A stretch of 64,000 bases of DNA from Brachymonas wangyanguii (GTDB taxonomy: Bacteria > Pseudomonadota > Gammaproteobacteria > Burkholderiales > Burkholderiaceae_C): positions 744,001-808,000 of the forward strand of contig NZ_CP173677.1 in the NCBI RefSeq assembly GCF_045055315.1, in the 5' to 3' direction. Shown here in pieces: positions 18,131 through 26,101 of this stretch. The notes beneath the pieces were generated by a model, which worked only from the letters and a program-made list of their open reading frames with translations, did no database searches and was not told the origin of the DNA. The position numbers were made by a program, and so were the translations under genes. Position 1 is the stretch's first letter. Every line of letters starts with the position of its first letter.

Positions 18131-18988
18131 TCAGGCAGCGGCCTCCAGCAGAAAGGTGTGGGCGTGGGCTTTCATCGTATTGTCGTGCAAGTCGAGCACC
18201 GGACGGATGCTGTCGTTGTCGTCGCGCTGATAGCCGCCGGCCAGGTTCCAGGCTACCGGCAGGCCGAGTTCGCGGCAGGTGGCAAACACGATCTGGTCGC
18301 GGCGCAGCATCTGCGCCGTCGTCAGGTAGCCGCCCAGCGGATCATCGATATGGCTGTCGGCACCGGCCTGGTAGATCAGCAGGTCGCAATCGGCAAACCG
18401 CTGCCGGATATCCTGCGCCAGCTGGTCAAGAAAAGCCTCGGCCCGGTGCTGGCTGACGCTGCGGCTATCGTGCACCACGACCTGGCCCAGGCCGCGCTTC
18501 TGGATGATATCGGCCGTGCCATTGCCCCAGTGCATGTCCAGGTCGAGGATGCCGACCTTTGCCGCCTTGCCGGTTATCAGCAGATCCAGCGCCGCCACCA
18601 TCAGGCCGTTGAAGGTGCAGAAACCACCGCCAAAGTCGTAGCCGGCATGGTGAAAGCCGGAGCAGGGTGCCACCGCTGCCGTGCGGTTGTGCAGCGCGGC
18701 CAGGCAGGCATCGATCATGGCGCCGCAGGTGTAGGGCAGCGATGCCGCAACCTGGGGCGAGTGGTTGCCAAAGCCGTTCTGGATACTGCCGTCCAGCACG
18801 CCCTGGACATACCAGCGCTCATGGGCGCGCTCCAGCTGGGTGCGGCTGGCGGGCGTCGGCGGCAGGATCTGCAGCGGCAGACCGAGTGCCTGCCACGATT
18901 GCACGACCTCAGTTGGCTTGCCAGCGCTGGGCGAAAAACCCATGGAATCGGCCACCATTTGTTCGGAATAAAAAACGGGAATCTGCAT
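18131..18988 (-). CDS. histone deacetylase superfamily hydrolase
   Basis: This zinc-dependent deacetylase-like protein has 285 residues. The HDAC landmarks are SGFHHAGYDFGGGFCTFNG (catalytic His pair and substrate loop), DLDMHWGNGT (metal-binding Asp and His), and AGADSHIDDPLGG (second metal Asp). Bacterial relatives act on acetylated polyamines or other small acyl-amines. The true substrate is not evident. The fold is shorter than the eukaryotic type but the metal ligands are kept. It leads a two-gene operon with the WYL-type regulator. Confidence 0.83.
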   Translation of the reverse strand: MQIPVFYSEQMVADSMGFSPSAGKPTEVVQSWQALGLPLQILPPTPASRTQLERAHERWYVQGVLDGSIQNGFGNHSPQVAASLPYTCGAMIDACLAALHNRTAAVAPCSGFHHAGYDFGGGFCTFNGLMVAALDLLITGKAAKVGILDLDMHWGNGTADIIQKRGLGQVVVHDSRSVSQHRAEAFLDQLAQDIRQRFADCDLLIYQAGADSHIDDPLGGYLTTAQMLRRDQIVFATCRELGLPVAWNLAGGYQRDDNDSIRPVLDLHDNTMKAHAHTFLLEAAA

Positions 18989-19162
18989 GAAAACCTCCTG
19001 TCAACGTGATGGCTTTCATGCTAAGGAGCCCGAGTCTCATGGCGTGAGATACCCCCGGATCGTGTTGCAAGTGCTGACGGATGCGGCCAACAGCTGCCTT
19101 GAAAGCGGCAGCGCCTTGCTCCATATGTACAGCCAGATTGAACACAAGCCGTGGAGACCCTC

Positions 19163-19597
19163 ATGCATCTCATCTGCCCCCAATGCCAGGCCAAGAACCG
19201 CGTGGCCGAATCCGATCTGGCCAAGGAACTGAACTGTGGCCGCTGCCAGACAAACCTGCTGCCGCAGCAGCCCGTGGCGCTGACCGATGCCAGCTTCCAG
19301 CGCTATACCAGCGGCACTGAACTGCCGGTGGTGGTGGATTTCTGGGCGCCCTGGTGCGGCCCCTGCCGCATGATGGCGCCACAGTTCGAACAGGCGGCGC
19401 AGGCCATGCAGGGCCAGGCTATCTTTGCCAAGCTTGATACCGAAGCCAACCCGCAGACCGGCACCGCGCTGGGCATTCGCAGCATTCCCACGCTGGCGGT
19501 GTATGTGGGCGGGCGCGAAGTGGCGCGCAAGTCTGGCGCCATGCCGGCAGCAGAGCTGCAGCGCTGGGTGCAGCAGGTGCTGGCGGGGCAGGCCTGA
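19163..19597 (+). CDS. trxC: thioredoxin 2
   Basis: The 144-residue protein has the N-terminal zinc module of Trx2, with CXXC pairs at C5/C8 and C25/C28, then a thioredoxin fold with the active site WCGPC (C65, C68) and the cis-Pro in SIPTLAVY. Trx2 is a cytoplasmic disulfide reductase often induced by oxidative stress. The ATG at 19163 is preceded by GGAG at the right distance. An in-frame GTG at 19151 is less likely. Confidence 0.95.
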   Translation: MHLICPQCQAKNRVAESDLAKELNCGRCQTNLLPQQPVALTDASFQRYTSGTELPVVVDFWAPWCGPCRMMAPQFEQAAQAMQGQAIFAKLDTEANPQTGTALGIRSIPTLAVYVGGREVARKSGAMPAAELQRWVQQVLAGQA

Positions 19598-19687
19598 GAG
19601 CCTCTGGTGCCTGACAGGCCATCGAAATATAATCAAATATATAACGATGCGGAGTCCACCCGGAATCTGCCTTGCCAGGAGCTGTCC

Positions 19688-20188
19688 ATGTCCGCTACCG
19701 CTTCCCCGGAAAACCTGTTGCGTCATGGCCTGACGCGTGTTCTGTCAGATGCGCAGTCGGGTGAGTTGCCGCTGTTTGTCTGGACGCAGGGCCTGCCCCA
19801 GGACGAATTGCTGGCCGTGGTGCGTTTCTGCCTGCCACGACTGGGCGCAGTACAGCCGATGCCCGCCGCTGAGTATCGACACCTGCAACAACAGGTACCA
19901 CCCGACGTGGCGGTGCTGGCCTCCCTGTTGCAGCCGCAGCAACCGACGCATGCACCACAGGTGGCCGCCGGCTGGCTGGCACAGATGCTGGCGTGCCTGA
20001 TCTGTTGCGACAGTCGCGACTGGTGGCAGGGGCTGGGTCTGCGTCAGCCCGCTGACGAGATGCGCCTGCTGCAGCACTATCTGCCGGATTTTGCCCCGCA
20101 GCAGGTAGCGCAAGGGCGTGGCCGACAGGCGCTTGTGCAGGCTTGGGTCATGGCAGGTGGCCATCACGCACTGGCACGCCGCGCATGA
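19688..20188 (+). CDS. NifQ-like protein, C-terminal cysteine motif absent
   Basis: The 166-residue protein resembles the NifQ family in its middle part (WLAQMLACLICCDSRDWWQGLGL, followed by LLQHYLPDFAPQQ). NifQ donates molybdenum for FeMo-cofactor synthesis through a C-terminal CX4CX2CX5C cluster site. That motif is missing here, and no nitrogenase genes are seen in the window. The assignment is tentative. The gene overlaps the TrmO-like gene by ATGA. An AT-rich stretch just upstream (19622-19650) may hold its promoter or an operator. Confidence 0.4.
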   Translation: MSATASPENLLRHGLTRVLSDAQSGELPLFVWTQGLPQDELLAVVRFCLPRLGAVQPMPAAEYRHLQQQVPPDVAVLASLLQPQQPTHAPQVAAGWLAQMLACLICCDSRDWWQGLGLRQPADEMRLLQHYLPDFAPQQVAQGRGRQALVQAWVMAGGHHALARRA

Positions 20189-20682
20189 TGGAACCCTTCT
20201 TGCTGCATCCGATTGGCACCATCCACACGCCGTTCCGGCAGGCCGTCAATACACCGATCCAGCCGCTGGCAGCTGAAGGCGTGCGCGGCCATATCGATCT
20301 GTTGCCGGAGTATGCCGACGGGCTGAAGGATATCGAGGGCTTCAGCCACCTGACCCTGGTCTACCAGTTCCACCAGATCCGCACACCGGCACTGCGTGTG
20401 GTGCCGTTCATGGATACCGAGGAACATGGCATTTTTGCCACCCGCTCGCCCAAGCGGCCGAACCGCATCGGACTGAGCACGGTGCGGCTGCTGGAGGTGC
20501 AGGGCTGTCGCCTGCTGATCGATCAGGTGGACATGCTGGACGGCTCGCCGCTACTGGATATCAAGCCGTTCTACCCGCGCTATGACAACCGTGCTCCAGA
20601 GGGGGTGCGCATTGGCTGGCTGGCGCGCAATGAAAATCCGCCGTTGACGCAGCTGCGCGCAGACCGGCGTTTCGAGGACTGA
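20185..20682 (+). CDS. tsaA: TrmO/TsaA-type tRNA methyltransferase
   Basis: This UPF0066/TsaA-family protein has 165 residues. The family signature is clear in FATRSPKRPNRIGLSTVRLLEV, together with IGTIHTPF at the N-terminus and DIKPFYPRYD near the C-terminus. E. coli TrmO uses SAM to N6-methylate t6A37 in tRNA-Thr. It starts inside the stop codon of the NifQ-like gene, so the two are translationally coupled. It is shorter than E. coli TrmO because the C-terminal extension is absent. Confidence 0.85.
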   Translation: MMEPFLLHPIGTIHTPFRQAVNTPIQPLAAEGVRGHIDLLPEYADGLKDIEGFSHLTLVYQFHQIRTPALRVVPFMDTEEHGIFATRSPKRPNRIGLSTVRLLEVQGCRLLIDQVDMLDGSPLLDIKPFYPRYDNRAPEGVRIGWLARNENPPLTQLRADRRFED

Positions 20683-20690
20683 GGCGGGCG

Positions 20691-20843
20691 ACTTGGCCCA
20701 GCAGCTTGCCGCGGATGCCCTGGAAGCGCTTCAGGATCTGGCGCGTGCGCTCGGGCGGGAAGTGGCTCTGGAAGGCTGCGCACCCCGGCAGATAGCCAGT
20801 CCATGCGCAGCACCTGGTTGTTGAACCAGCGGAAGATCTCCAT
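20691..20843 (-). pseudogene. remnant of a YraQ/ArsP-type permease
   Basis: On the minus strand an ATG at 20843 opens a plausible permease N-terminus (MEIFRWFNNQVLRMDWLS). The frame then breaks near 20770. In the next frame the segment SHFPPERTRQILKRFQGIRGKLLG matches the loop that precedes the first core helices of YraQ/ArsP permeases (FSPERTRxxL). After about 50 codons all similarity ends, so roughly 300 codons are missing. It is a frameshifted and truncated remnant. Identification rests on recall of the family motif. Confidence 0.55.
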
Positions 20844-20954
20844 GCCGTCACCCTTGCAGAGGATTTATTGTTTCAATACTTGTTTGAATTTTAAATCAAC
20901 TGCAGGCGAAGTAAAGCGGCGTGGCGCAGGGCGGCACGCCTCCGGTGCATGGCA

Positions 20955-21932
20955 TCAGGCCTTGGCCTCGGGGGCCGGGCCAAACAGGCGCGGCGTGAGC
21001 TTGACATACCAGGCGGCGGCCTGCACCTGCACGATGTAGGCGAGTGCAATCAGCAGCGCGGCATCGGCACCGGCAGCGCCAAATACGCCCATGGCAATTG
21101 CCAGCGCAATCGACAGGTTGCGCATCACCGTGCCATAGACCAGTGCGATGCCGTCACCGCGCGCAAACAGGCGCTTGCCGATGACGGTGCTGAGCACGAA
21201 GTTGATGGCGTACATGACCAGCAGCGGCAGGAAGTAGGCCGGTACCAGGGCCGGATCGGAGACGATGTCACGCGCCTTCAGCGCCATGGAGACGAACACG
21301 ATGCCGATCACGCCCAGCGTGGACCAGGGCGGGAACTTCTGCTTGATCTTCTGGTGGAAGGCCTGCTCGCCATGGCGGCCAATCAGCCAGCGTTGCGTCA
21401 GCAGGCCGAGCAGGAGCGGCAGGAACACGATCAGGGCAATCTGGGTGAAGACTTGCAGCAGCGGGATCTCGACTGTGGCACCGAGCAGCAGTTTCAGGTA
21501 GATCGGTGTCAGCAGCGAACCGGCAAGCAGGCCGAGTACCGTCATCTGCACCGCGGCCGGGACGTTGCCCTTGGCAAAGCCGGTCCAGGAAATCGTCATG
21601 CCGGAGGTGGGCAGCAGGGAGGTTAGCAGCAGGGCCAGGCGCGCCATCGGCTGGTCGGCAAAGAACAGCAGGCCCAGGCCATAGCCAATCGCCGGCATCA
21701 GGATAAAGTTGATCAGCATGGCGGTGAGCTGCAGCTTGCCGGAATCCATGCGTACCAGGGCGCGTGCCTGGAAGCTGACCATCATCGGATATACCATCAG
21801 GAAGGTCAGCGGCAGGATGGCATCGCGCAGGAAGCTGGCATTGGTGGCCAGGCCGAACAGTAGCCCCAGCAGCATGGAGATCGGGATGCTCCAGACCAGG
21901 TTTTTCTGCATCCAGTTGAGCAAGTTGGACAT
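20955..21932 (-). CDS. BASS/ACR3-type transporter
   Basis: The 325-residue membrane protein has about ten helices of the bile acid:sodium symporter fold, in the branch usually labelled arsenic resistance. Landmarks are LTFLMVYPMMV, LLPTSGMTISWTGFAKGN and YGTVMRNLSIALAIA. The membrane cysteine required for arsenite transport by ACR3 is not seen: the position reads TSLLPTSGMT. Arsenite export is therefore unproven and another anion is possible. It lies between a dead permease and a DsrE-family gene. Confidence 0.72.
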   Translation of the reverse strand: MSNLLNWMQKNLVWSIPISMLLGLLFGLATNASFLRDAILPLTFLMVYPMMVSFQARALVRMDSGKLQLTAMLINFILMPAIGYGLGLLFFADQPMARLALLLTSLLPTSGMTISWTGFAKGNVPAAVQMTVLGLLAGSLLTPIYLKLLLGATVEIPLLQVFTQIALIVFLPLLLGLLTQRWLIGRHGEQAFHQKIKQKFPPWSTLGVIGIVFVSMALKARDIVSDPALVPAYFLPLLVMYAINFVLSTVIGKRLFARGDGIALVYGTVMRNLSIALAIAMGVFGAAGADAALLIALAYIVQVQAAAWYVKLTPRLFGPAPEAKA

Positions 21933-22007
21933 GTGGCGCTCCGGGAACAGTCAAAAAAGCGAACCTGATCCGGGGACGAGGTTCGCTGCAGGTTGTGGGC
22001 GAGAGGA

Positions 22008-22427
22008 TCAGAAGCCCAGGGTGTGCATGCCCGGCTTGACCAGGTGGGCTGCCACGTCAGCCGGTTTGGCCGGCGTCACGCCGTCGATCAGGTCGGACGG
22101 CTGCTTGCCGGTGTTGGGCAGGTAGAGCGCGCAGACTTCGACCTTGGCACCGTTCTTGATCAGGCCCTGCAGCAATTGCTGCGGCGTGACGTTGTTCGGC
22201 TTGAGGGCGGGCATCTGCTGGCCTTTCAGGGCGATGTCGCCGGCAGCATCGCACAGCAGCACGCGCACGGAGTGCTTTTGCGCCTGGGCTTGCGTGGCCA
22301 GGACCAGGCCGGCACCCTGGGCCATGGGCTGGCCGGAGTGAATGTTGACGAGCAGCTCTTCGGCCTGGGCGGCAGTGCCCAGGGCCAGCAGGCCGGCGGC
22401 GAGGGTGGCGGTCAGGATCTTGGTCAT
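22008..22427 (-). CDS. periplasmic DsrE-family protein
   Basis: The 139-residue protein has a signal peptide ending at AQAEE near residue 22. The mature part resembles the DsrE/DsrF fold (LLVNIHSGQPMAQGAGLVLATQA, then GAKVEVCALYLPNTG). Two cysteines, in VLLCDAAG and EVCALYL, are candidates for sulfur binding. Periplasmic DsrE-like proteins are linked to sulfur-carrier chemistry, but this one is uncharacterised. It is transcribed toward the BASS transporter, 75 bases away. Confidence 0.72.
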   Translation of the reverse strand: MTKILTATLAAGLLALGTAAQAEELLVNIHSGQPMAQGAGLVLATQAQAQKHSVRVLLCDAAGDIALKGQQMPALKPNNVTPQQLLQGLIKNGAKVEVCALYLPNTGKQPSDLIDGVTPAKPADVAAHLVKPGMHTLGF

Positions 22428-22470
22428 GCGGGTCTCCTTTCAGCATGGGTGGAATAATCCATGCATTTTA

Positions 22471-22484
22471 ATATCAAAAGATAT
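22471..22484. promoter_or_regulatory. AT-rich palindrome upstream of the DsrE gene
   Basis: ATATCAAAAGATAT is a perfect 5+4+5 palindrome in a strikingly AT-rich stretch (22459-22488), about 45 bases before the DsrE start. It could be an operator for an ArsR-type repressor, but no regulator gene is adjacent. Confidence 0.3.
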
Positions 22485-22521
22485 AAAGTGTGCAGCGATG
22501 CCGCATGACCCGCAAGCGAGC

Positions 22522-22893
22522 TCAGGCCACGCGATAGGCGGTCGAGGTGAACAGCGCCAGCGCGTTGCCCAGTCCGTCGGTGACCATGACTTCGTAGTGG
22601 GCGAACTTGCGCGTGCCGCCAACGCGCTTGGCGGTGGCGATCAGCTGCTTGTCCTTGGCCGCGGCCATGTAGCGGATCTCGGCCTGCAAGCCGATAAAGC
22701 TGCCTTCACCGGCATTGCAGGCCGAGGCAAAGGCGAAATCGGCCAGCGAGAAGATCACGCCGCCATGGACGCCACCGAGGATGTTGGTGTGCTCTGGCGT
22801 GATGTCCATGCGGAAGATGGCCTGCTCGAAGCTGCTTTCCAGCTGTTGGGCTCCGAGGACGAGGGCGAAACGGTCTTGGGCGATGGGGGTCAA
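22522..22893 (-). CDS. PaaI-type hotdog thioesterase
   Basis: This hotdog-fold protein has 123 residues and the PaaI signature NILGGVHGGVIFSLADFAFASACN near residues 36-60, containing the HGG and catalytic Asp. PaaI-group enzymes hydrolyse phenylacetyl-CoA derivatives or other acyl-CoAs. There are no phenylacetate genes here, so the substrate is open. It is divergent from the FAD oxidoreductase gene, with a gap of about 130 bases. Confidence 0.82.
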   Translation of the reverse strand: MTPIAQDRFALVLGAQQLESSFEQAIFRMDITPEHTNILGGVHGGVIFSLADFAFASACNAGEGSFIGLQAEIRYMAAAKDKQLIATAKRVGGTRKFAHYEVMVTDGLGNALALFTSTAYRVA

Positions 22894-23022
22894 GTGAAGC
22901 TCCTGTGCAATAAGGGATGTCTGGTCAAGCGTCTATCGTAGGCGATCAGGGCGTGGATGCGGCGGGGCGGCTGTCAGCCTGATCGTGTTAGGCTAGCGGC
23001 CTGATTCTTGGAGGAATTGACC

Positions 23023-24426
23023 GTGACTGCGCCTGTATCCCATTCCCCGCGCCCGCTGCCCGACGCGCTGCGCGATACCTTGCAACAGAGATTTGGCGAG
23101 CGTTGTTCGGCGTCCCTGGCGGTGCGCGAGCAGCATGGCCGTGACGAATCGCCGTTTGATGTGGACCCGCCCGAGCTGGTGGTGTTCTGTGAGTCCACCG
23201 AAGAAGTCGCCTTTGTCATGCAGCAGGCGCATGCGCATGCGGTGCCGGTGATTCCCTACGGGGCCGGCTCCTCGCTTGAAGGGCATCTGCTGGCAGTGCA
23301 GGGCGGCATCAGCCTGGATGTATCGCGCATGAACCGCGTGCTGCGCGTGAGCGAGGACGACCTGAGCGTGACCGTGCAGGCCGGCGTGACGCGTGAACAG
23401 CTCAACAGCGAGATCCGCCATACTGGGCTGTTCTTTCCGCTGGATCCGGGTGCCAACGCCAGCATTGGCGGCATGACGGCCACGCGTGCCAGCGGCACCA
23501 ACGCGGTACGCTACGGCACCATGCGCGAGAACGTGCTGGCCCTGACGGTGGTCACGGCCGACGGCCGCATCGTGCGGACCGGCACGCATGCGCGCAAGTC
23601 CAGCGCCGGCTACGACCTGACGCGCCTGTTCGTCGGCAGCGAGGGCACGCTGGGCGTGATCACCGAAATCACGGTGCGTATCTACCCGCAGCCAGAGCAT
23701 GTGGCGGCGGCCGTGGTGCAGTTCCCCACGGTGGCCGATGCCGTCAACACCACCATCCAGATCATCCAGCTGGGCGTGCCGATTGCGCGCTGCGAGCTGC
23801 TGGACGCCAATGCCGTGCGCGCCGTGAACCGTTACGACAAGCTGGAGCTGGCCGAATCGCCGATGCTGTTGATGGAGTTTCACGGCAGTGCCGCGGGCGT
23901 GCAGGAGCAGGCCGAGCTGGTGCAGGAGATTGCCGCCGGCCATGGCGGTAGCGCTTTCGAGTGGGCGCACCAGCCGGAGGAGCGCAGCCGCCTGTGGAAG
24001 GCGCGCCACAATGCGCTGTTTGCCGGCTTGCAACTCAAGCCTGGCAGCCGTGCCGTCACGACCGATACCTGCGTGCCGATTTCGCGCCTGGCCGAATGCG
24101 TGGTCGAGACGGCGCAGGAGGCCGATGCCTCGGGCCTGCCTTACATGGTGGTCGGCCACGTGGGCGACGGCAACTTCCACATGCTGTACCTGACCGATCC
24201 GGCTATTCCGGCCGAGCGCGAGCTGGCAGAATCGCTCAATCGCCGTCAGGCGCTGCGCGCCATTCGCGCTGGCGGCACCTGCACCGGCGAGCACGGCGTT
24301 GGCCTGCACAAGATGGAGCTGCTGCAGGAAGAAGCGGGAGATGCCGCGATTGACCTGATGCGCACGCTCAAGCAGGCGCTGGACCCGCGCAACATCCTGA
24401 ACCCGGGCAAGATCTTCACGCTGTAA
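23023..24426 (+). CDS. FAD-binding D-2-hydroxyacid dehydrogenase (GlcD/Dld type)
   Basis: This flavoprotein of the PCMH/FAD-oxidase C superfamily has 467 residues. The FAD-binding PCMH part includes PYGAGSSLEGH and NASIGGMTATRASGTNAVRYGTM, and the C-terminal domain ends with GTCTGEHGVGLHK. These features match cytochrome-type D-lactate dehydrogenase and glycolate oxidase GlcD. GlcE/GlcF partners are absent, which favours D-lactate dehydrogenase. The GTG at 23023 is chosen because GGAGGA lies 7 bases before it. Confidence 0.87.
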   Translation: MTAPVSHSPRPLPDALRDTLQQRFGERCSASLAVREQHGRDESPFDVDPPELVVFCESTEEVAFVMQQAHAHAVPVIPYGAGSSLEGHLLAVQGGISLDVSRMNRVLRVSEDDLSVTVQAGVTREQLNSEIRHTGLFFPLDPGANASIGGMTATRASGTNAVRYGTMRENVLALTVVTADGRIVRTGTHARKSSAGYDLTRLFVGSEGTLGVITEITVRIYPQPEHVAAAVVQFPTVADAVNTTIQIIQLGVPIARCELLDANAVRAVNRYDKLELAESPMLLMEFHGSAAGVQEQAELVQEIAAGHGGSAFEWAHQPEERSRLWKARHNALFAGLQLKPGSRAVTTDTCVPISRLAECVVETAQEADASGLPYMVVGHVGDGNFHMLYLTDPAIPAERELAESLNRRQALRAIRAGGTCTGEHGVGLHKMELLQEEAGDAAIDLMRTLKQALDPRNILNPGKIFTL

Positions 24427-24460
24427 ACAGCACGACCGGGGCTGGCCCGGTCGTTGCTGT
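24427..24460. terminator. large inverted repeat between convergent genes
   Basis: ACAGCACGACCGGG and CCCGGTCGTTGCTGT form a long stem with a 5-base loop and one bulge. It lies exactly between the FAD oxidoreductase stop and the convergent dikinase-like gene. It lacks a clear T-run on either side but is well placed to separate the two transcripts. Confidence 0.45.
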
Positions 24461-24475
24461 GGTCGTGGCTGGCGA

Positions 24476-26101
24476 TCAGGCCGACTGCTGTTCGCGCAGC
24501 GCCTGCAGGCGCGCGATCACTTGCGGATCAGGCTGCTTCACGGTGGCAATCGTGCCTTGGTAGATCAGGCCCTGGTTGCCGTCCAGCGTCAGCGTGTCGC
24601 CTTCGCGCAGTTGCAGCGCGCCGAGTTGCAGGCTGCGGCTGCCCATGTCAATGCTCAGTGTTTCGCAACCGACCAGGCAGACCTTGCCCAGCTGGCGTGC
24701 CACCACCGCGGCGTGCGAGGTGCGCGCGCCGTTGCGCGTGAGCAGGCCGACCGAGGTTTCCAGTGCGGCGATGTCGTGCGTTTCCGCATCGGGGCGCACC
24801 AGGATCACGGCCGCGCCTTCGGCAGCACGCTGCAGGGCGCGCGCGGTATCGAGCGCGATCTCGCCGCTGCAGACGCCGGAGCAGGCGCTGGCGGCCTGGC
24901 CGGCGGGCTGTGCCGGCGTGCCGCTGTCATCGGCCAGATGGCTGGTGGCCAAGTCCTCCGGTTGCAGCGCGGCGGTGCGCTCGAGGGCGGTGTCGGTATC
25001 AATCAGGCCTTCGGCATGCAGGTCCAGCGCGATGCGGGCAGTGGCCAGCGGCGTGCGCTTGCCGGAGCGCGCCTGCAGCAGGTGCAGCTCGCCTTCCTCC
25101 ACGGTGAATTCGAAATCCTGCATGTCGGCAAAGATGTCTTCCAGCGCGTCAGTGGCCTGTTCCAGCGCCTGCCAGGCTTCCGGCAGCAGGTCGGCTATGA
25201 CCTCGTGGCCATGCGCGTTGCGGCGGCCGGACACCACGTCCTCGCCCTGGGCATTGGCCAGGAAGTCGATCCACAGCAGCGGCTCGCCAGTACTCGGGTT
25301 GCGCGTGAAGCCGACGCCGGCGCCGGAGCGGCCACCGGCGTTGCCGAACACCATGCGCTGGATCGTCACGGCGGTACCCATGGCGGCATCGATGCCGTTC
25401 AGGCGGCGGTATTCGCGTGCCTTGTCGGCTTCCCACGAGGCAAATACCGCCTGCACTGCCTGCAGCAGCTGGGTGTGCACGTCCTGCGGGAAAGCGTGGC
25501 CGGCGTGCTGCTGGTAGAGCAGCAGAAAGCTCTGTGTCAGTTCGCGCAGCTCGCTGAAGTCCAGCTGGCGCTCGTCACGGCCCTGGGTCACGCGCTGCAG
25601 CTCGTTTTCGAACAGCGCGGCTGGCAGGCCTTCCACCACTTCGCCATAGCTGGCGACCAGGCGGCGGTAGGCGTCCCAGACTAGGCGCGGGTTCCCGGTC
25701 TGGCGCAGCAGGCCGGGCACGGTGGCATCGCACAGGCCGATGTTGAGCAGCGTTTCCATCATGCCGGGCATGGATACCGGCGCACCGGAGCGCACCGACA
25801 CGATCAGCGGCTTGCGCGGATCGCCAAGCTTGAGGCCGGTGGCCTGTTCCAGCGCCGGCAGGCCGATCTCGCGCAGCGGTGTCTGGTACTGCTTGCGGTG
25901 GTGGGCAAAGTAGGTGCCGACGACCAGCGCCGCCGGTACCGGCAGGCCGGCCTGCGCCATGCGCAGCAGGTTGAAGGCCTTGGAGCCCATGCTGTCGCGG
26001 CCGGCGTCTTCGGCCAGGCTGTGTTCCAGCGTGCGGGAGGAATCGATCAGGTAGAAATGGTCAGGCCAGACGGTGGCCTGGGTGCTCAGGGGGGCGTTCA
26101 T
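24476..26101 (-). CDS. PPDK-like protein lacking the PEP-binding barrel
   Basis: The 541-residue protein matches the first two thirds of pyruvate phosphate dikinase. It has the N-terminal ATP-grasp part (MGSKAFNLLRMAQAGLPVP, VSVRSGAPVSMPGMMET, GAGVGFTRNPSTGEP and NAQGEDVVSGRR) and the swivelling phosphohistidine domain with TSHAAVVAR, His near residue 463. True PPDK is about 870 residues. The C-terminal PEP/pyruvate TIM barrel is wholly absent, and the protein stops soon after the His domain. It can therefore plausibly autophosphorylate from ATP but needs another acceptor. Its ATG overlaps the stop of the PhoU-like gene as ATGA. Confidence 0.8.
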   Translation of the reverse strand: MNAPLSTQATVWPDHFYLIDSSRTLEHSLAEDAGRDSMGSKAFNLLRMAQAGLPVPAALVVGTYFAHHRKQYQTPLREIGLPALEQATGLKLGDPRKPLIVSVRSGAPVSMPGMMETLLNIGLCDATVPGLLRQTGNPRLVWDAYRRLVASYGEVVEGLPAALFENELQRVTQGRDERQLDFSELRELTQSFLLLYQQHAGHAFPQDVHTQLLQAVQAVFASWEADKAREYRRLNGIDAAMGTAVTIQRMVFGNAGGRSGAGVGFTRNPSTGEPLLWIDFLANAQGEDVVSGRRNAHGHEVIADLLPEAWQALEQATDALEDIFADMQDFEFTVEEGELHLLQARSGKRTPLATARIALDLHAEGLIDTDTALERTAALQPEDLATSHLADDSGTPAQPAGQAASACSGVCSGEIALDTARALQRAAEGAAVILVRPDAETHDIAALETSVGLLTRNGARTSHAAVVARQLGKVCLVGCETLSIDMGSRSLQLGALQLREGDTLTLDGNQGLIYQGTIATVKQPDPQVIARLQALREQQSA

